Origin: Vandammella animalimorsus
Lineage (GTDB): Bacteria > Pseudomonadota > Gammaproteobacteria > Burkholderiales > Burkholderiaceae_C
NCBI RefSeq assembly: GCF_002285285.1
Contig: NZ_NSJF01000010.1
Location: 1 to 36,445, forward strand
Reading direction: 5' to 3'
DNA: 36,445 nucleotides
This document shows, one piece after another, positions 21,753 to 30,497 of this stretch; the stretch's first letter is position 1; each line of letters begins with the position of its first letter. The notes under the pieces are model-generated. The model did no database searches. It was not told where the DNA came from and saw only the letters and a list, made by a program, of their open reading frames with translations. A program made the position numbers and the translations under genes.

Positions 21753-22156
21753 ACAAGCATCTGTTGGAACAAATGCTGCGCGAGTGGGATGGGTTGAACA
21801 CGTCTGAGCTGGCGGTGCGCTATGGCCTGTCAGAAAGGGATCTGCGTAAGGCGATCAGCGAAGCGCGCAGGGGCAGGGTCTTTGCCCCGGAGAAAAAGGC
21901 GATGCATGAGCGCATTCGCCGGGCGGCTTTTGAAGCGGCCTGTCTGCTGACTGGCGACATGCCCGAGGCGCTGCGCCTGGCCCAGGTGATGGCCGATGCG
22001 CTGGCGGCCATGGCCGAGGCCGGGCAACTGCCCGAGGGCTGGGAGAGCGCCTTGCAGGCCGCATGCCGCAGCAGCGTGCCGCTGCACGGCGGGCGGCGTG
22101 CGCTGGAGTTGATGCAGCAATGGGCGGCGTTTGTGCAAGGGAGGGCCGCGGCATGA
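21749..22156 (+). CDS. Hypothetical early protein, helical
   Basis: A 135-residue protein of unknown function. The first 45 residues (LREWDGLNTSELAVRYGLSERDLRKAISEARRGRV) look like a helix-turn-helix; the rest is Ala-rich helix. Its ATG lies in an ATGA overlap with the preceding gene, and the next gene overlaps it likewise. Perhaps another DNA-binding regulator of early functions. Confidence 0.7.
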   Translation: MNKHLLEQMLREWDGLNTSELAVRYGLSERDLRKAISEARRGRVFAPEKKAMHERIRRAAFEAACLLTGDMPEALRLAQVMADALAAMAEAGQLPEGWESALQAACRSSVPLHGGRRALELMQQWAAFVQGRAAA

Positions 22157-22683
22157 AGAAATGGCGTCCACCCAAAAACCTGGTTCGCGAAATCCGGGCG
22201 CTGCGTGGCTGGGTGCCACGCACCTTTTGGGGCTGCCCAGACCCTGGCATCGCTTTCGGTATCGGCACGCGCGACACCCCCACCGTCGGTGGCCAGCAGG
22301 TCGTTGACTACCACTACGAGATCAAGCGGGTGTGGAAATTCCCCGGCTCAACCAGTGCGCCCCCCACGCATCTGGTGCTGACGATCGATATTTACTACGC
22401 CAGCGGCGATGCAGAGCGCGCGGGCCATGCCTTTGATGTCGATCAGTGGGAGGCGCGCAAGCAAACCGTCTGGGCCTCGCCCCCAAACCGCACCGCTTAT
22501 CGCGAGTTGGCGCGCCTGGCCCGCACGCTGCTCTCTGGCCGCGACGCCACCTTGGCCGATGGCTCTTGCATCCGGTCGATGGGGGCCATGCAGACCAAGC
22601 GCACGGAGCGAATGGCAACGACTGCTGAGCACCTGGCCCGGCGGCGCAAGAACCACGCAGCAGAGGAGGCAGCATGCGATTGA
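22153..22683 (+). CDS. Hypothetical early protein
   Basis: A 176-residue protein of no recognised family. It mixes beta-like segments (VVDYHYEIKRVWKF, HLVLTIDIYYA) with an Arg/Lys-rich helical end and two Cys. It is coupled to its upstream gene by ATGA and overlaps the next gene by 10 bases, so it is a true member of the early operon. No function can be given. Confidence 0.65.
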   Translation: MKKWRPPKNLVREIRALRGWVPRTFWGCPDPGIAFGIGTRDTPTVGGQQVVDYHYEIKRVWKFPGSTSAPPTHLVLTIDIYYASGDAERAGHAFDVDQWEARKQTVWASPPNRTAYRELARLARTLLSGRDATLADGSCIRSMGAMQTKRTERMATTAEHLARRRKNHAAEEAACD

Positions 22684-22940
22684 GCCAAATCCAAGCCATT
22701 GCCCGCCGTTACCGGCGCATGGAGGCAATGCCCGAAATCAACGCCGGCGGCGTGGTGCTGATCTACCAGGGCCAGGCCTATGGCTGGCGGGATTGCGTGC
22801 GCGACCCGCACAAAGACCGACCCGGTGCGCTGGCGGTCGATCTGGTCGGCCAGGTCTGGCAGGCCCAGGGCGTCGATGACGAGCGCGGCGCGCAGGCCTG
22901 GGTGCCGGTGCAGGCTTCGATGCAAGGGGGGAGGCCATGA
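22674..22940 (+). CDS. Hypothetical early protein
   Basis: An 88-residue protein beginning with a basic helix (MRLSQIQAIARRYRRME), followed by a beta-like domain (GGVVLIYQGQAYGWRDCVRDP...ALAVDLVGQVWQA). It is similar in style to the small unknown genes seen before the transposase in BcepMu-type phages. ATG overlaps the preceding gene; ATGA joins it to the next. Function unknown. Confidence 0.65.
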   Translation: MRLSQIQAIARRYRRMEAMPEINAGGVVLIYQGQAYGWRDCVRDPHKDRPGALAVDLVGQVWQAQGVDDERGAQAWVPVQASMQGGRP

Positions 22941-23266
22941 GCGCACCTACCAAATCGGCCGCCCCTGTGCTGGCGGTGCTGGAGGCGCTGTGTGGTTATG
23001 CCGCCAACGGCGCGACGAACAAGGACTTGGCGGCGGCCTGCCGCACGACGCCGGTGGCGATTACACGTGCGACGCAGACGCTGATCGATTACGGCTGGTG
23101 CCGCAAGGCCGAGGACACGGGGCGCTTTTACCCGACGACGCAGTTCACGCGGCTGGTGTTTCGCGTGCACGACGACTTTGATCGCGCCATAGAGCGCATG
23201 CAAGAGCAGCGCCGCGCAATGACGGGCGTCACGAGCGATGCCGAGACAAGAGCACTTTTTGGTTAG
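22937..23266 (+). CDS. Winged helix-turn-helix protein (IclR-like N-terminal fold)
   Basis: A 109-residue protein. Residues 8-70 read as a winged helix: VLAVLEALCGYAANGATNKDLAAACRTTPVAITRATQTLIDYGW followed by a hairpin (DTGRFYPTTQF). It resembles the DNA-binding half of IclR-type proteins without the effector domain. Placed just before the DUF3102 and transposase genes, it may help control them or transposition. ATGA couples it to its upstream gene. Confidence 0.75.
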   Translation: MSAPTKSAAPVLAVLEALCGYAANGATNKDLAAACRTTPVAITRATQTLIDYGWCRKAEDTGRFYPTTQFTRLVFRVHDDFDRAIERMQEQRRAMTGVTSDAETRALFG

Positions 23267-23275
23267 GAGTAAACA

Positions 23276-24292
23276 ATGGCGAGAAAACCCACAGGCACGT
23301 CCGCGCCCACCGAGCTGATTGAGGTGGCCCCGGAGTACACCGATGCCACAGAACGCGCTCAGGATGCCCTGGCATTGCAGGAGCAGCAGGTGCTGGCGAA
23401 TGTGCAGACTGCCGCGAAGCAGTTGGGCTATGAAGGAGCCCTGAGCGTTGGAGCATTGGAAGATGGAATCCGCTTTTATCAACGCCGCAGCGTGGAGGCG
23501 CTGCTGGAGTGTGGCAAGCGATTGCTGTTGCTCAAGGAGATGACTCCTCACGGCGAGTTCCAGCGCCGTGTAGAGATGTTGGGGTTTAGTGACCGCACAG
23601 CACGGCGCTTTATGCAAGCGGCCGTCAAAGTGTCCAAATCGGCCACAGTGGCCGTTTTGGCGGGCCAGGTAAAAAGTGCCAAAGCCTTCCTGGAGCTGGT
23701 CACTCACGACGACGATGCAGACATTGAGCGCGTGGCGGAGATGGATGACGTTGACCGCATGAGCGCCAGTCAACTGCGCGAGGCCCTGCGGCAGGAGAGG
23801 CAGGACAACAAATACCAGGCGGAACTGACGGACAAGGAGCGCAAGCGCGCCGAGCAGCTGGAAAAACAGCTGCGCAAGGGCGGCCCGCAGGTGCAGCCCT
23901 ACAGCGAGCGCCTGGCGGAGTTCCGCACGGGCGTGGGCGAGCTGCAGGATGTGGCGGGCAAGTCGCTGGTGCAGATGGCCAAGCAGATCGATGCATTGGC
24001 GCAGTGGTGGCAGCAGGAGGTGCTGGCCGCGCCGGATTACGACCCGCAGGCGCCGGTGCGCATGCCGCCTGAGTTGCTGGATACGGCGCGGGCGTTGGCT
24101 GAGCACATTGAGTTGCTGGCCGGCGGCGTGGGGGCCTTGCAGCACAAGGTGGCGCAGGCGTTTGGCGCAGAGCTGGAGATGCAACCGCAGTATCTGATGC
24201 GCGACCCGATGGGCGGGCAGATGGGCGATGCGGAGCAGGATGGCGATGGCGTGGATGAGGGCGAGGCGGCCTATGCCGATGCCAGTGCATGA
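23276..24292 (+). CDS. DUF3102 domain protein
   Basis: A 338-residue protein. Residues about 70-135 show the DUF3102 pattern (ECGKRLLLLKEMTPHGEFQRRVEMLGFSDRTARRFMQAAVKV), found in phage and plasmid proteins and thought to bind DNA. A charged coiled coil follows (about 150-205), then a helical region and an acidic Gly/Asp-rich tail. It lies directly before the transposase gene. It could aid transposition or partition; no role is proven. A ribosome site (TTAGGAGTAAACA) precedes the ATG. Confidence 0.8.
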   Translation: MARKPTGTSAPTELIEVAPEYTDATERAQDALALQEQQVLANVQTAAKQLGYEGALSVGALEDGIRFYQRRSVEALLECGKRLLLLKEMTPHGEFQRRVEMLGFSDRTARRFMQAAVKVSKSATVAVLAGQVKSAKAFLELVTHDDDADIERVAEMDDVDRMSASQLREALRQERQDNKYQAELTDKERKRAEQLEKQLRKGGPQVQPYSERLAEFRTGVGELQDVAGKSLVQMAKQIDALAQWWQQEVLAAPDYDPQAPVRMPPELLDTARALAEHIELLAGGVGALQHKVAQAFGAELEMQPQYLMRDPMGGQMGDAEQDGDGVDEGEAAYADASA

Positions 24293-24302
24293 GGAGGCGG
24301 CC

Positions 24303-26105
24303 ATGGCCTTGTCCCCTGAAGCGGCCGCGTACATCCGCGAGCTGGCGCGCCGGCTGGATGGGGCGGCGCACAGCGCGCGCGGCGCGCTGGTTGACGATGC
24401 GGCGCAGTTCTTGGGCATGAGCCGCCAGACGGTGTATCGCCACCTCAAAGCGGTGGCGGGCTGGAGCAGCGGGCGCAAGTGCCGCGCTGACAAGGGCACG
24501 ACTTCGGTGCCATTGCAGGCGTTGACGCAGCTGGGCGCGGTGCAGCGCGAGAGCGTGCGCGACAACGACAAGCAGACGATGTTCACCCCGGTGGCGCGCA
24601 GTGTGTTGCAGGGCAATGGCGCGCAGCTGGGGGTGAGCAACAGCCAGCTGAACCGGTTGATGCGCGAGCGCAGGCTGCGCGCAGCGGTCAAGCGGCAGGC
24701 GGCGCCAGTGCAGCGTTTGCGCGCCCTGCACCCCAACCATGTGCATGAGGTGGACCCGTCGCTGTGCCTGGTGTACTACCTGGGCAATGAGCAGCGAATC
24801 GTTCGCGACAGTGAGTTTTACAAGAACAAGCTGGAGAACTTTGCGAAGGTGAAGTTCAAGGTGTTTCGCTACGTGCTGTGGGACATGGCCAGCGGGGCGA
24901 TTTGCGTGCAGTACCGCGAGGCGGCGGGCGAGGATCAGCACAACCTGTTCGAGTTTCTGATGTTTGCCTGGGGCAAGCAGCCGGGCCGGGTGCTGCATGG
25001 GGTGCCAAAGCTGCTGTTGTGGGACAAGGGCAGCGCGAACCAGTCCGAGGCGATCAAGGGGCTGCTGGCGCAGCTGGAGGTGCGCCATGAGACGCACCGC
25101 GCGGGCAATGCGCGGGCCAAGGGGGGCGTGGAGAACGCCAATAACCTGGTGGAGACGCAGTTTGAAAGCCGCTTGCGCTTTGAGCCGGTGGCGAATGTGG
25201 CGCAGCTCAACGAGGCGGCGCAGGTGTGGTGCGAGGCGTACAACGCGAACCGGATTCCTGGGCAGGACACGCGGCTGCGGCGTGAGGGGTTGGCGCAGCC
25301 GATGGCGCGCTATGGGCTGTGGATGCGCATCAAGCCCGAACAGCTGCGGCTGCTGCCGCCCATTGAGGTGTGCCGGGCGCTGATGGCCGGGCGGCTGGAG
25401 GAGCGGCAGGTGAAGGCCGATTTGTCGATCCGCTTCAAGCACCCGCAGGCCGGGCGCACGCAAACCTACAGCCTGCGCGGCTTTGACGGCATCAATGAGG
25501 GCGATGTGGTGCGCGTGCGGCCGCTGGTGTATGGCGAGTGTGCGGTGCAGGTGGAGCTGGAGCGTTACGACGGCGCGCCGCTGATTTACCGCGCCGAGCC
25601 GCAGGTGGAGTACGACGAGTGGGGCGCGCCGATGAGCGCGGCGGTGGCGGGGCAGGAGTATCTGGCCCAGCCGGCCACGCCTGCGCAGCGCGCGGCCCGG
25701 GCGATGGATGCGATGGCGTACTCGGAGCATGCCGATGCCGAGCAGGCGCGCCAGAAAAAGGCGGTGCCGTTTGGCGGGCAGTTGGACGCGCACAGCCATT
25801 TGCGCGAGGTGCAGATGCCGACGTACCTGGTGCGCCCGGGCACGGAGATCAAGGCGCCGGCGCATGCGCAGGTGGTGCCGATCATGGTGGACAGCGTGAC
25901 GGCGATGCTGCGCATCAGCCGCGAGCTGGGGCGCAATTTGTCGCCCGATGAAAACCGATTCCTCTCAGGCCGTTTGGGCGATGAGGGGATTGCCGAAGGG
26001 CAATTGCAGGTGCTGATTGAGCAGCTCAAGACGCCGCAGCCGGAGCCATTGCGCGCTGCCGGGGGCGGTGGTGGTGGCCTGCGCATTGTGAACGGGGGGA
26101 ACTGA
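24303..26105 (+). CDS. Transposase, MuA role, DD35E type
   Basis: A 600-residue transposase that joins phage ends to target DNA in integration and replicative transposition. Residues 30-50 and 100-125 hold helix-turn-helix segments. The catalytic core has D151 (HEVDPSL), D241 (LLWDKGSAN) and E277 (KGGVEN); D241 and E277 are exactly 35 residues apart, the DD35E spacing of Tn552-type and BcepMu enzymes rather than that of MuA. The C-terminal third is the Mu-transposase beta-barrel part and a tail that would contact the B protein. GGAGG stands 5 bases before ATG 24303. Its stop overlaps the next start as TGATG. Confidence 0.95.
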   Translation: MALSPEAAAYIRELARRLDGAAHSARGALVDDAAQFLGMSRQTVYRHLKAVAGWSSGRKCRADKGTTSVPLQALTQLGAVQRESVRDNDKQTMFTPVARSVLQGNGAQLGVSNSQLNRLMRERRLRAAVKRQAAPVQRLRALHPNHVHEVDPSLCLVYYLGNEQRIVRDSEFYKNKLENFAKVKFKVFRYVLWDMASGAICVQYREAAGEDQHNLFEFLMFAWGKQPGRVLHGVPKLLLWDKGSANQSEAIKGLLAQLEVRHETHRAGNARAKGGVENANNLVETQFESRLRFEPVANVAQLNEAAQVWCEAYNANRIPGQDTRLRREGLAQPMARYGLWMRIKPEQLRLLPPIEVCRALMAGRLEERQVKADLSIRFKHPQAGRTQTYSLRGFDGINEGDVVRVRPLVYGECAVQVELERYDGAPLIYRAEPQVEYDEWGAPMSAAVAGQEYLAQPATPAQRAARAMDAMAYSEHADAEQARQKKAVPFGGQLDAHSHLREVQMPTYLVRPGTEIKAPAHAQVVPIMVDSVTAMLRISRELGRNLSPDENRFLSGRLGDEGIAEGQLQVLIEQLKTPQPEPLRAAGGGGGGLRIVNGGN

Positions 26106-27343
26106 TGCTGAGAGCCAAGAACGTGATGGTGCGCCTGTGCGTGCGTCAGCGTGAGCTGGCAGCGCATGTGGGTGTGAGCGACGCGACGGTTGCGCAGGCC
26201 ATGAACCACGGCGTCTGGCCCAGGCGTGCGGGCCTGGCTGAGACCATGAAGGTGCGTGTTGAGGACTATTTGCGCGAGCGGGGGGCGCGTGCGGATGAAT
26301 TGGCCACGTTGTGGCAGACAGCCCCTGAAAACGAGGTGCCCCTGCTGCTGCGTAGCCGCGCGGCAGCAGAGGCATTGATCCCCGGCCAGCAGGCCGATAG
26401 CGACACTGAGGATTTGAGTATGTTGTTGACACACCAAACGTTGACGCCAGAGGCGCGCCGGCAGTTCCGGATTGTACGGGACCCGTTTGTCAATGAGCTG
26501 GCGGGCATGGACGATGTGTTCATGTCGCCCGATATCAGCTATGCCTACGCGGCGATGCGGCAGACGGCCAAGCACGGCGGGATGTTGATCCTGGCGGGGC
26601 AGTCGGGCAGTGGCAAGAGTGTGCTGCGCAAGGCGCTGGTCGATTGGATTCACACCGACCGCGAGCCGATCACGGTGATTGAGCCGTATGTGATCAACAT
26701 GACGGGCGATGACCAGCGCGGAAAGAAGTTCAACGCGGCGGACATTGTGAGCGCGATCATCCGCACGCTGGACGATTCGGCGCCGATTCGCCAGACGATG
26801 CAGGCGCGCATGGCGCAGATGCACAAGATGCTCAAGGACAGCGCCAACATGGGGCAAAAGCACGTGGTGATCATTGAGGAGGGCCACGACATTGCCAAGC
26901 CGACGTTGCGCAGTTTCAAGCGGTTTTTTGAGGTGGAGGACGGCTTCAAGAAGCTGCTAGCGATCATCGTGATCGGCCAGGATGAGCTGGCGCGCAAGTG
27001 GGAGAACTACGACCCGACGATCCGCGAGGTGCAGCAACGCGGCGAGCTGATCAAGTTGCCGCCGCTGGACAACCATGTGGAGCAGTACCTGCGCCACAAG
27101 CTCAAGCGGGTGGAGCTCGATTACGACGCGATTTTTGAGCGCGACGTGGCAGATGCCATTCGCGGCGTGCTGCGCGCCCATGTGGCGGATGTTCAGGGAG
27201 GGCGGCGCGTGGTGGCCGAGCGCAGCATTTGTCACCCGCTGGCGGTCAATAACTTGGTGACGCGCGCGCTCAATCAGGCGGTGCGCATTGGCGCGGCAAA
27301 GGTCAACGGCGCATTGATTGCGGCAGCGGCGAAGGGGGACTGA
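26105..27343 (+). CDS. MuB-like AAA ATPase, target-DNA activator
   Basis: A 412-residue ATPase that selects target DNA and stimulates the transposase. The N-terminus has a helix-turn-helix (LCVRQRELAAHVGVSDATVAQAMN). Walker A is GQSGSGKS (165-172) and Walker B is VVIIEEGHD (about 254-262), as in the ExeA/AAA_22 group to which BcepMu-type B proteins belong. The final part is helical. Overlap with the transposase gene (TGATG at 26103-26107) ensures balanced expression. Confidence 0.94.
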   Translation: MLRAKNVMVRLCVRQRELAAHVGVSDATVAQAMNHGVWPRRAGLAETMKVRVEDYLRERGARADELATLWQTAPENEVPLLLRSRAAAEALIPGQQADSDTEDLSMLLTHQTLTPEARRQFRIVRDPFVNELAGMDDVFMSPDISYAYAAMRQTAKHGGMLILAGQSGSGKSVLRKALVDWIHTDREPITVIEPYVINMTGDDQRGKKFNAADIVSAIIRTLDDSAPIRQTMQARMAQMHKMLKDSANMGQKHVVIIEEGHDIAKPTLRSFKRFFEVEDGFKKLLAIIVIGQDELARKWENYDPTIREVQQRGELIKLPPLDNHVEQYLRHKLKRVELDYDAIFERDVADAIRGVLRAHVADVQGGRRVVAERSICHPLAVNNLVTRALNQAVRIGAAKVNGALIAAAAKGD

Positions 27344-27344
27344 C

Positions 27345-27617
27345 ATGCAAAACACTATCACTGCCTTGCCCGCAGCTGGCGCCCCTCACGGCCTGTGGAT
27401 GTTTGACGTGCATGTGCCTGGCCGCCAGGTCGCGCACATCCCCAAAACCGGCCGCAGCCAGGGCGAGGCCCTGCTGCGCCTGATCAATGAGGAGCTGCTG
27501 CAAGCCTGCGACGAGGTGCAGCGCATCGATTGCGTGGCAATCCTGCCTGTGCCAGGTCGCGATGCGCCGCAAGCGGATGCGGCCAGTGCCCAGGCTCAGC
27601 CGGAGGGCGCGGCATGA
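27345..27617 (+). CDS. Hypothetical early protein
   Basis: A 90-residue protein with a beta-rich first half (HGLWMFDVHVPGRQVAHIPKTGR) and one helix (SQGEALLRLINEELLQACDEVQRIDCV), ending in a low-complexity tail. It starts two bases after the B gene stop. No family is recognised. The next gene overlaps by ATGA. Function unknown. Confidence 0.65.
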   Translation: MQNTITALPAAGAPHGLWMFDVHVPGRQVAHIPKTGRSQGEALLRLINEELLQACDEVQRIDCVAILPVPGRDAPQADAASAQAQPEGAA

Positions 27618-27814
27618 GCAAGCGGCAAAACCTCCCATATCGGCCCGCCCCGTGGCACGGGGTGATCGTGGGCTACGCCCGCCGCCGCATGCTGCGCGTG
27701 CGCTGGCAGCAATGGCGCGGCGTCGTGCTGTTGCTGCTCACCGCCGCGCTGCTGATGGGCACGGCTGTGGGCCTGGCCTACCTGATGACTGCGCTCATAT
27801 GGGGTGACCTATGA
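27614..27814 (+). CDS. Small single-TM protein in the early operon
   Basis: A 66-residue protein with a basic N-terminus (residues 1-35, many Arg) and one transmembrane helix (about residues 36-60), so probably anchored in the inner membrane with a cytoplasmic N-terminus. ATGA overlaps both neighbours. Role unknown; perhaps exclusion or a host-membrane effect. Confidence 0.65.
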   Translation: MSKRQNLPYRPAPWHGVIVGYARRRMLRVRWQQWRGVVLLLLTAALLMGTAVGLAYLMTALIWGDL

Positions 27815-28065
27815 GGGGGCTGACCCATGACATGGCCCGCCTCTGGCAGCACCTGCGCCAGTCTGGCAACTGGTGGACGGCGCAGGATTTGTACCAGCAC
27901 TGGTACCCGGTGTTTTCCGAGGAGGCAGTGCGGCAGATGCTGGACTATCTGCTGCGGCACCGATTCGCGGCGCGGCGCATGCACATCGACTGGGGCGTGC
28001 ATGTGTATGCCGTCACGCCCGATTGCCGGGCGCTGCCCGGGCATGAGGAGGGCGCGGCATGTTGA
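27811..28065 (+). CDS. Small winged-helix-like early protein
   Basis: An 84-residue protein (DMARLWQHLRQSGNWWTAQDLYQHWYPVFSEEAVRQMLDYLLRHRFAARR) with a helix-turn-helix and a beta wing, the form of a small winged helix. It is coupled to its upstream gene by ATGA and overlaps the next by 7 bases. Probably a DNA-binding regulator; target unknown. Confidence 0.7.
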   Translation: MRGLTHDMARLWQHLRQSGNWWTAQDLYQHWYPVFSEEAVRQMLDYLLRHRFAARRMHIDWGVHVYAVTPDCRALPGHEEGAAC

Positions 28066-28808
28066 GCTATGTGTGCCCGGTGTGCCGCAGCAAGGCGAGC
28101 CTGGAGCTGGTGATTTGCCAGGCGGTGGACGATGCCCAGGCGCGGCACATGATCGAGTACCTGGTCAAGACCTATCAGCCGACGTTGGGCGCGGCCACGC
28201 TGCGCTATCTGCGGCTGCATACGCCGGCCAAGCAGCGCCTGAGCTGGGCGCGGGTGCGGCGCATCCTGGGCCAGCTGGTGGAGGCGATGCGCAGCCGCAA
28301 GATCACCCGGGCCGGGCGCGATTGGCCGGTGGGCGTGGAGGATTGGCAGGCGGCGTTTGAGGCGGTGTTTGCCGCGCAAGAGGCCGGCACGCTGGTGCTG
28401 CCGCTCAAGGACAACGCCTATCTGTACGCCATCCTGGTGCGCCGGGTGGACAAGAGTGAGGCGATTGCCGAGGCCAAGGCGGAGATGGAGCGGCGCACGG
28501 GGCCGCGCGGCGCGCATGTGCAGGGTGCTGCCACCAGCATTGGCCAGGCGCTGGACGAGGCCCTGCACCCGGATGCCGCGCCAGGCGCAGAGGCCAGCGC
28601 CGGGGCCCAGCCGCCGGCCGCGCCGGCGGGCGAGCCGCCACGCTACACCAGCCTGGCCGTCCGGCGCATGCAGGAGGAGCGGTTGCGCAACCTGCAGCGG
28701 CGCGAGCGCATGCTGCAGCGCACGCAGGGCGAGGCACAGGGCGGCGACGCTGGCGGCAACGGGCCGGGCGAGCCGGGCGAGCCAAGCAATGGGGAGGCCG
28801 CCCCATGA
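28059..28808 (+). CDS. Hypothetical early protein with CxxC knuckle
   Basis: A 249-residue protein. It opens with MLSYVCPVCRS (C6, C9), a possible zinc knuckle half, then helical segments and a Pro/Ala/Gly-rich C-terminus with coiled coil (ERLRNLQRRERMLQRTQ). The family is not recognised. It overlaps both neighbours. The C-terminal 90 residues look disordered. Confidence 0.65.
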   Translation: MLSYVCPVCRSKASLELVICQAVDDAQARHMIEYLVKTYQPTLGAATLRYLRLHTPAKQRLSWARVRRILGQLVEAMRSRKITRAGRDWPVGVEDWQAAFEAVFAAQEAGTLVLPLKDNAYLYAILVRRVDKSEAIAEAKAEMERRTGPRGAHVQGAATSIGQALDEALHPDAAPGAEASAGAQPPAAPAGEPPRYTSLAVRRMQEERLRNLQRRERMLQRTQGEAQGGDAGGNGPGEPGEPSNGEAAP

Positions 28809-29047
28809 GCAGCGCCCCCATCGCCCTGCAGGCGCAGGTGCAGCTGACGCCGGGCCAGGCGCGCGGCGTGGCGATCCGCGTGCTGATCGGGCTGCTCGAT
28901 GGCGGCGAGGCCATCGAGCATGGCCTGCTGCTGGCCGATGACGGCCGCGGGCTGTACTCACCAACCCTGACGCCGCTGCGTGCCGCCACAGACCTGGACC
29001 GCGCCGCGCTGCTGGTGTTGCAGCACCTGGCGCGGATCAAACCGTGA
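28805..29047 (+). CDS. Hypothetical early protein
   Basis: An 80-residue protein of unknown function, one small mixed domain (LTPGQARGVAIRVLIGLLDGGEAIEHGLLLADDGRGLYSP). The ATG overlaps the previous stop by ATGA. A 24-base space with a ribosome site (GAGAGGACACC) then leads to the Gam-like gene. Confidence 0.6.
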   Translation: MSSAPIALQAQVQLTPGQARGVAIRVLIGLLDGGEAIEHGLLLADDGRGLYSPTLTPLRAATDLDRAALLVLQHLARIKP

Positions 29048-29071
29048 CTGTTGATTTTGAGAGAGGACACC

Positions 29072-29614
29072 ATGGACACCCAAACCACCAACCCCATGAC
29101 TGCCATTGCCGCTGCTGCGCGCAGCTACCGCCAGCACAAGGATGTGCTGACCGAGCGCGCCCAGGGCCTGCATGACGCGCTGGAGGCCATCAAGCGCCAG
29201 CGCCTGGCCGGGCTGCGCAGCGCCGTGGCGCGCGTGACCGAGGCCGAGGCGGCGCTGCGCGCGGCCATCGAGGCCAGCCCGCAACTGTTCATCAAGCCGC
29301 GCACGGTGGTGCTGGAGGGCATCAAGCTGGGCTGGCAAAAGGGCAAGGGCAAGCTCAGCTGGGACGATGACGCGCAGGTCGTGCGGCTGATCCGCCGACA
29401 CCTGCCCGATGCCGCCGATGCGCTGATCCAAAGCCGCGAGGTGCCCATCAAGGCGGCGTTGGCGGGCCTCAGCGCCGCCGAGCTCAAGCGCGTGGGCGTG
29501 AGCATCAGCGATGCCGATGACGAGGTCGTCATCAAGGACACCACGGCCACCGTGGACAAGCTGGTGGCGGCCCTACTCAAGGGGGCGGAGGAAGAGGCTG
29601 GCGAGGCGGCATAA
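29072..29614 (+). CDS. Gam-like host nuclease inhibitor
   Basis: A 180-residue protein with the build of Mu Gam: an N-terminal coiled coil (residues about 25-75), then a basic segment (LFIKPRTVVLEGIKLGWQKGKGKLSWDDD), a helix (VVRLIRRHLPDAADALIQSREVPIKAAL) and a final beta part (LKRVGVSISDADDEVVI). Gam binds DNA ends and blocks host exonuclease. Sequence likeness to Mu Gam is weak; the assignment rests on length, layout and operon place, so it is moderate. Confidence 0.55.
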   Translation: MDTQTTNPMTAIAAAARSYRQHKDVLTERAQGLHDALEAIKRQRLAGLRSAVARVTEAEAALRAAIEASPQLFIKPRTVVLEGIKLGWQKGKGKLSWDDDAQVVRLIRRHLPDAADALIQSREVPIKAALAGLSAAELKRVGVSISDADDEVVIKDTTATVDKLVAALLKGAEEEAGEAA

Positions 29615-29624
29615 GGAGGCCATG

Positions 29625-30497
29625 ATGTTCAAGAATCTGCTGATGTTCCGTATTTCCGGCGATTGGCGGCCGGATTTGGGGGCTGTTGAGTTGCCGGAGT
29701 TTTTGCCGTGCGGGCCGACGCAGGAGCGCAGCGAGGGCTGGGTGCCGCCGCGCGGCCATGCGCATGGTGCGTTGGCCGAGTGTGTGGGCGGGCAGTGGGT
29801 TTTGCGCTGGTGCGTGGAGACCAAGGTGCTGCCCGGGGATGCGGTGCAGCGCATGGTGGAGGCCAAGTGCGCCGCCATCGAAGCCGAAACAGGCCGCAAG
29901 CCCGGTCGCAAAGAGCGGCGCGACATCAAAGCGGATGTGCGTCTGGGCTTGCTGCCCAAGGCCTTGACCAAACGGTACGGCGTTTGGGTATGGATTGACC
30001 CCGGCGCACGGTTGCTGGTGGTAGATGCGGCATCACTGATTCAAGCCGATGCGATTCTGACCAGCTTGGTAGAGGCAATGCCTGGCCTCATGCCCCGGCG
30101 CATCCAAACGGCGCTGCCACCGGCCGTGGTCATGGCCGAATGGCTGCATGAGCAAATCGCCCCCGGTGCTTTCTGCCTGGGCGATGAGTGCGAATTGAAG
30201 TCAATCGACGAGAGCCGCGCCACGGTACGTTACGCCCGCCACGCGCTGGAGATCGAGGAAATTCGGAGTCACCTACAAGCCGGCAAACGTCCCACCAAGT
30301 TGGCGCTTGGCTGGGGCGAGCGCTGTCAGTTCGTGCTCACCGATGCGCTGCAAATCAAAAAGCTGGCCATGAATGATGTCGCCACCGAAGGCCGCGACAG
30401 CAGCGAGGATCCATTCGATGCCGATGTGGCGCTGGCAACGGGCGAGCTGTCTCAGCTGATCCAGAATCTGCTGGGCGAACTGAAAGAGCAGGTGTAA
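29625..30497 (+). CDS. rdgC: Recombination-associated protein RdgC
   Basis: A 290-residue DNA-binding ring protein that inhibits RecA-driven strand exchange. The start MFKNLLMFRISGDW and the length near 300 are typical of RdgC, and the rest fits (SEGWVPPRG near residue 40, FLTDALQIKKL-like end). ATG 29625 is preferred, as AAGGAGG is 5 bases upstream; the ATG at 29622 is too near. RdgC is usually a chromosomal gene; a phage copy next to a Gam-like gene suggests control of host recombination during replicative transposition. Confidence 0.88.
   Translation: MFKNLLMFRISGDWRPDLGAVELPEFLPCGPTQERSEGWVPPRGHAHGALAECVGGQWVLRWCVETKVLPGDAVQRMVEAKCAAIEAETGRKPGRKERRDIKADVRLGLLPKALTKRYGVWVWIDPGARLLVVDAASLIQADAILTSLVEAMPGLMPRRIQTALPPAVVMAEWLHEQIAPGAFCLGDECELKSIDESRATVRYARHALEIEEIRSHLQAGKRPTKLALGWGERCQFVLTDALQIKKLAMNDVATEGRDSSEDPFDADVALATGELSQLIQNLLGELKEQV

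Noticed and set aside
22778-25865. Long - strand open frames of 652 and 721 codons
   Set aside because: They lie opposite the early operon, including the transposase; residues are His/Arg/Leu-rich shadow type.
25586-26887. A 433-codon - strand open frame
   Set aside because: Antisense to the transposase and B genes.
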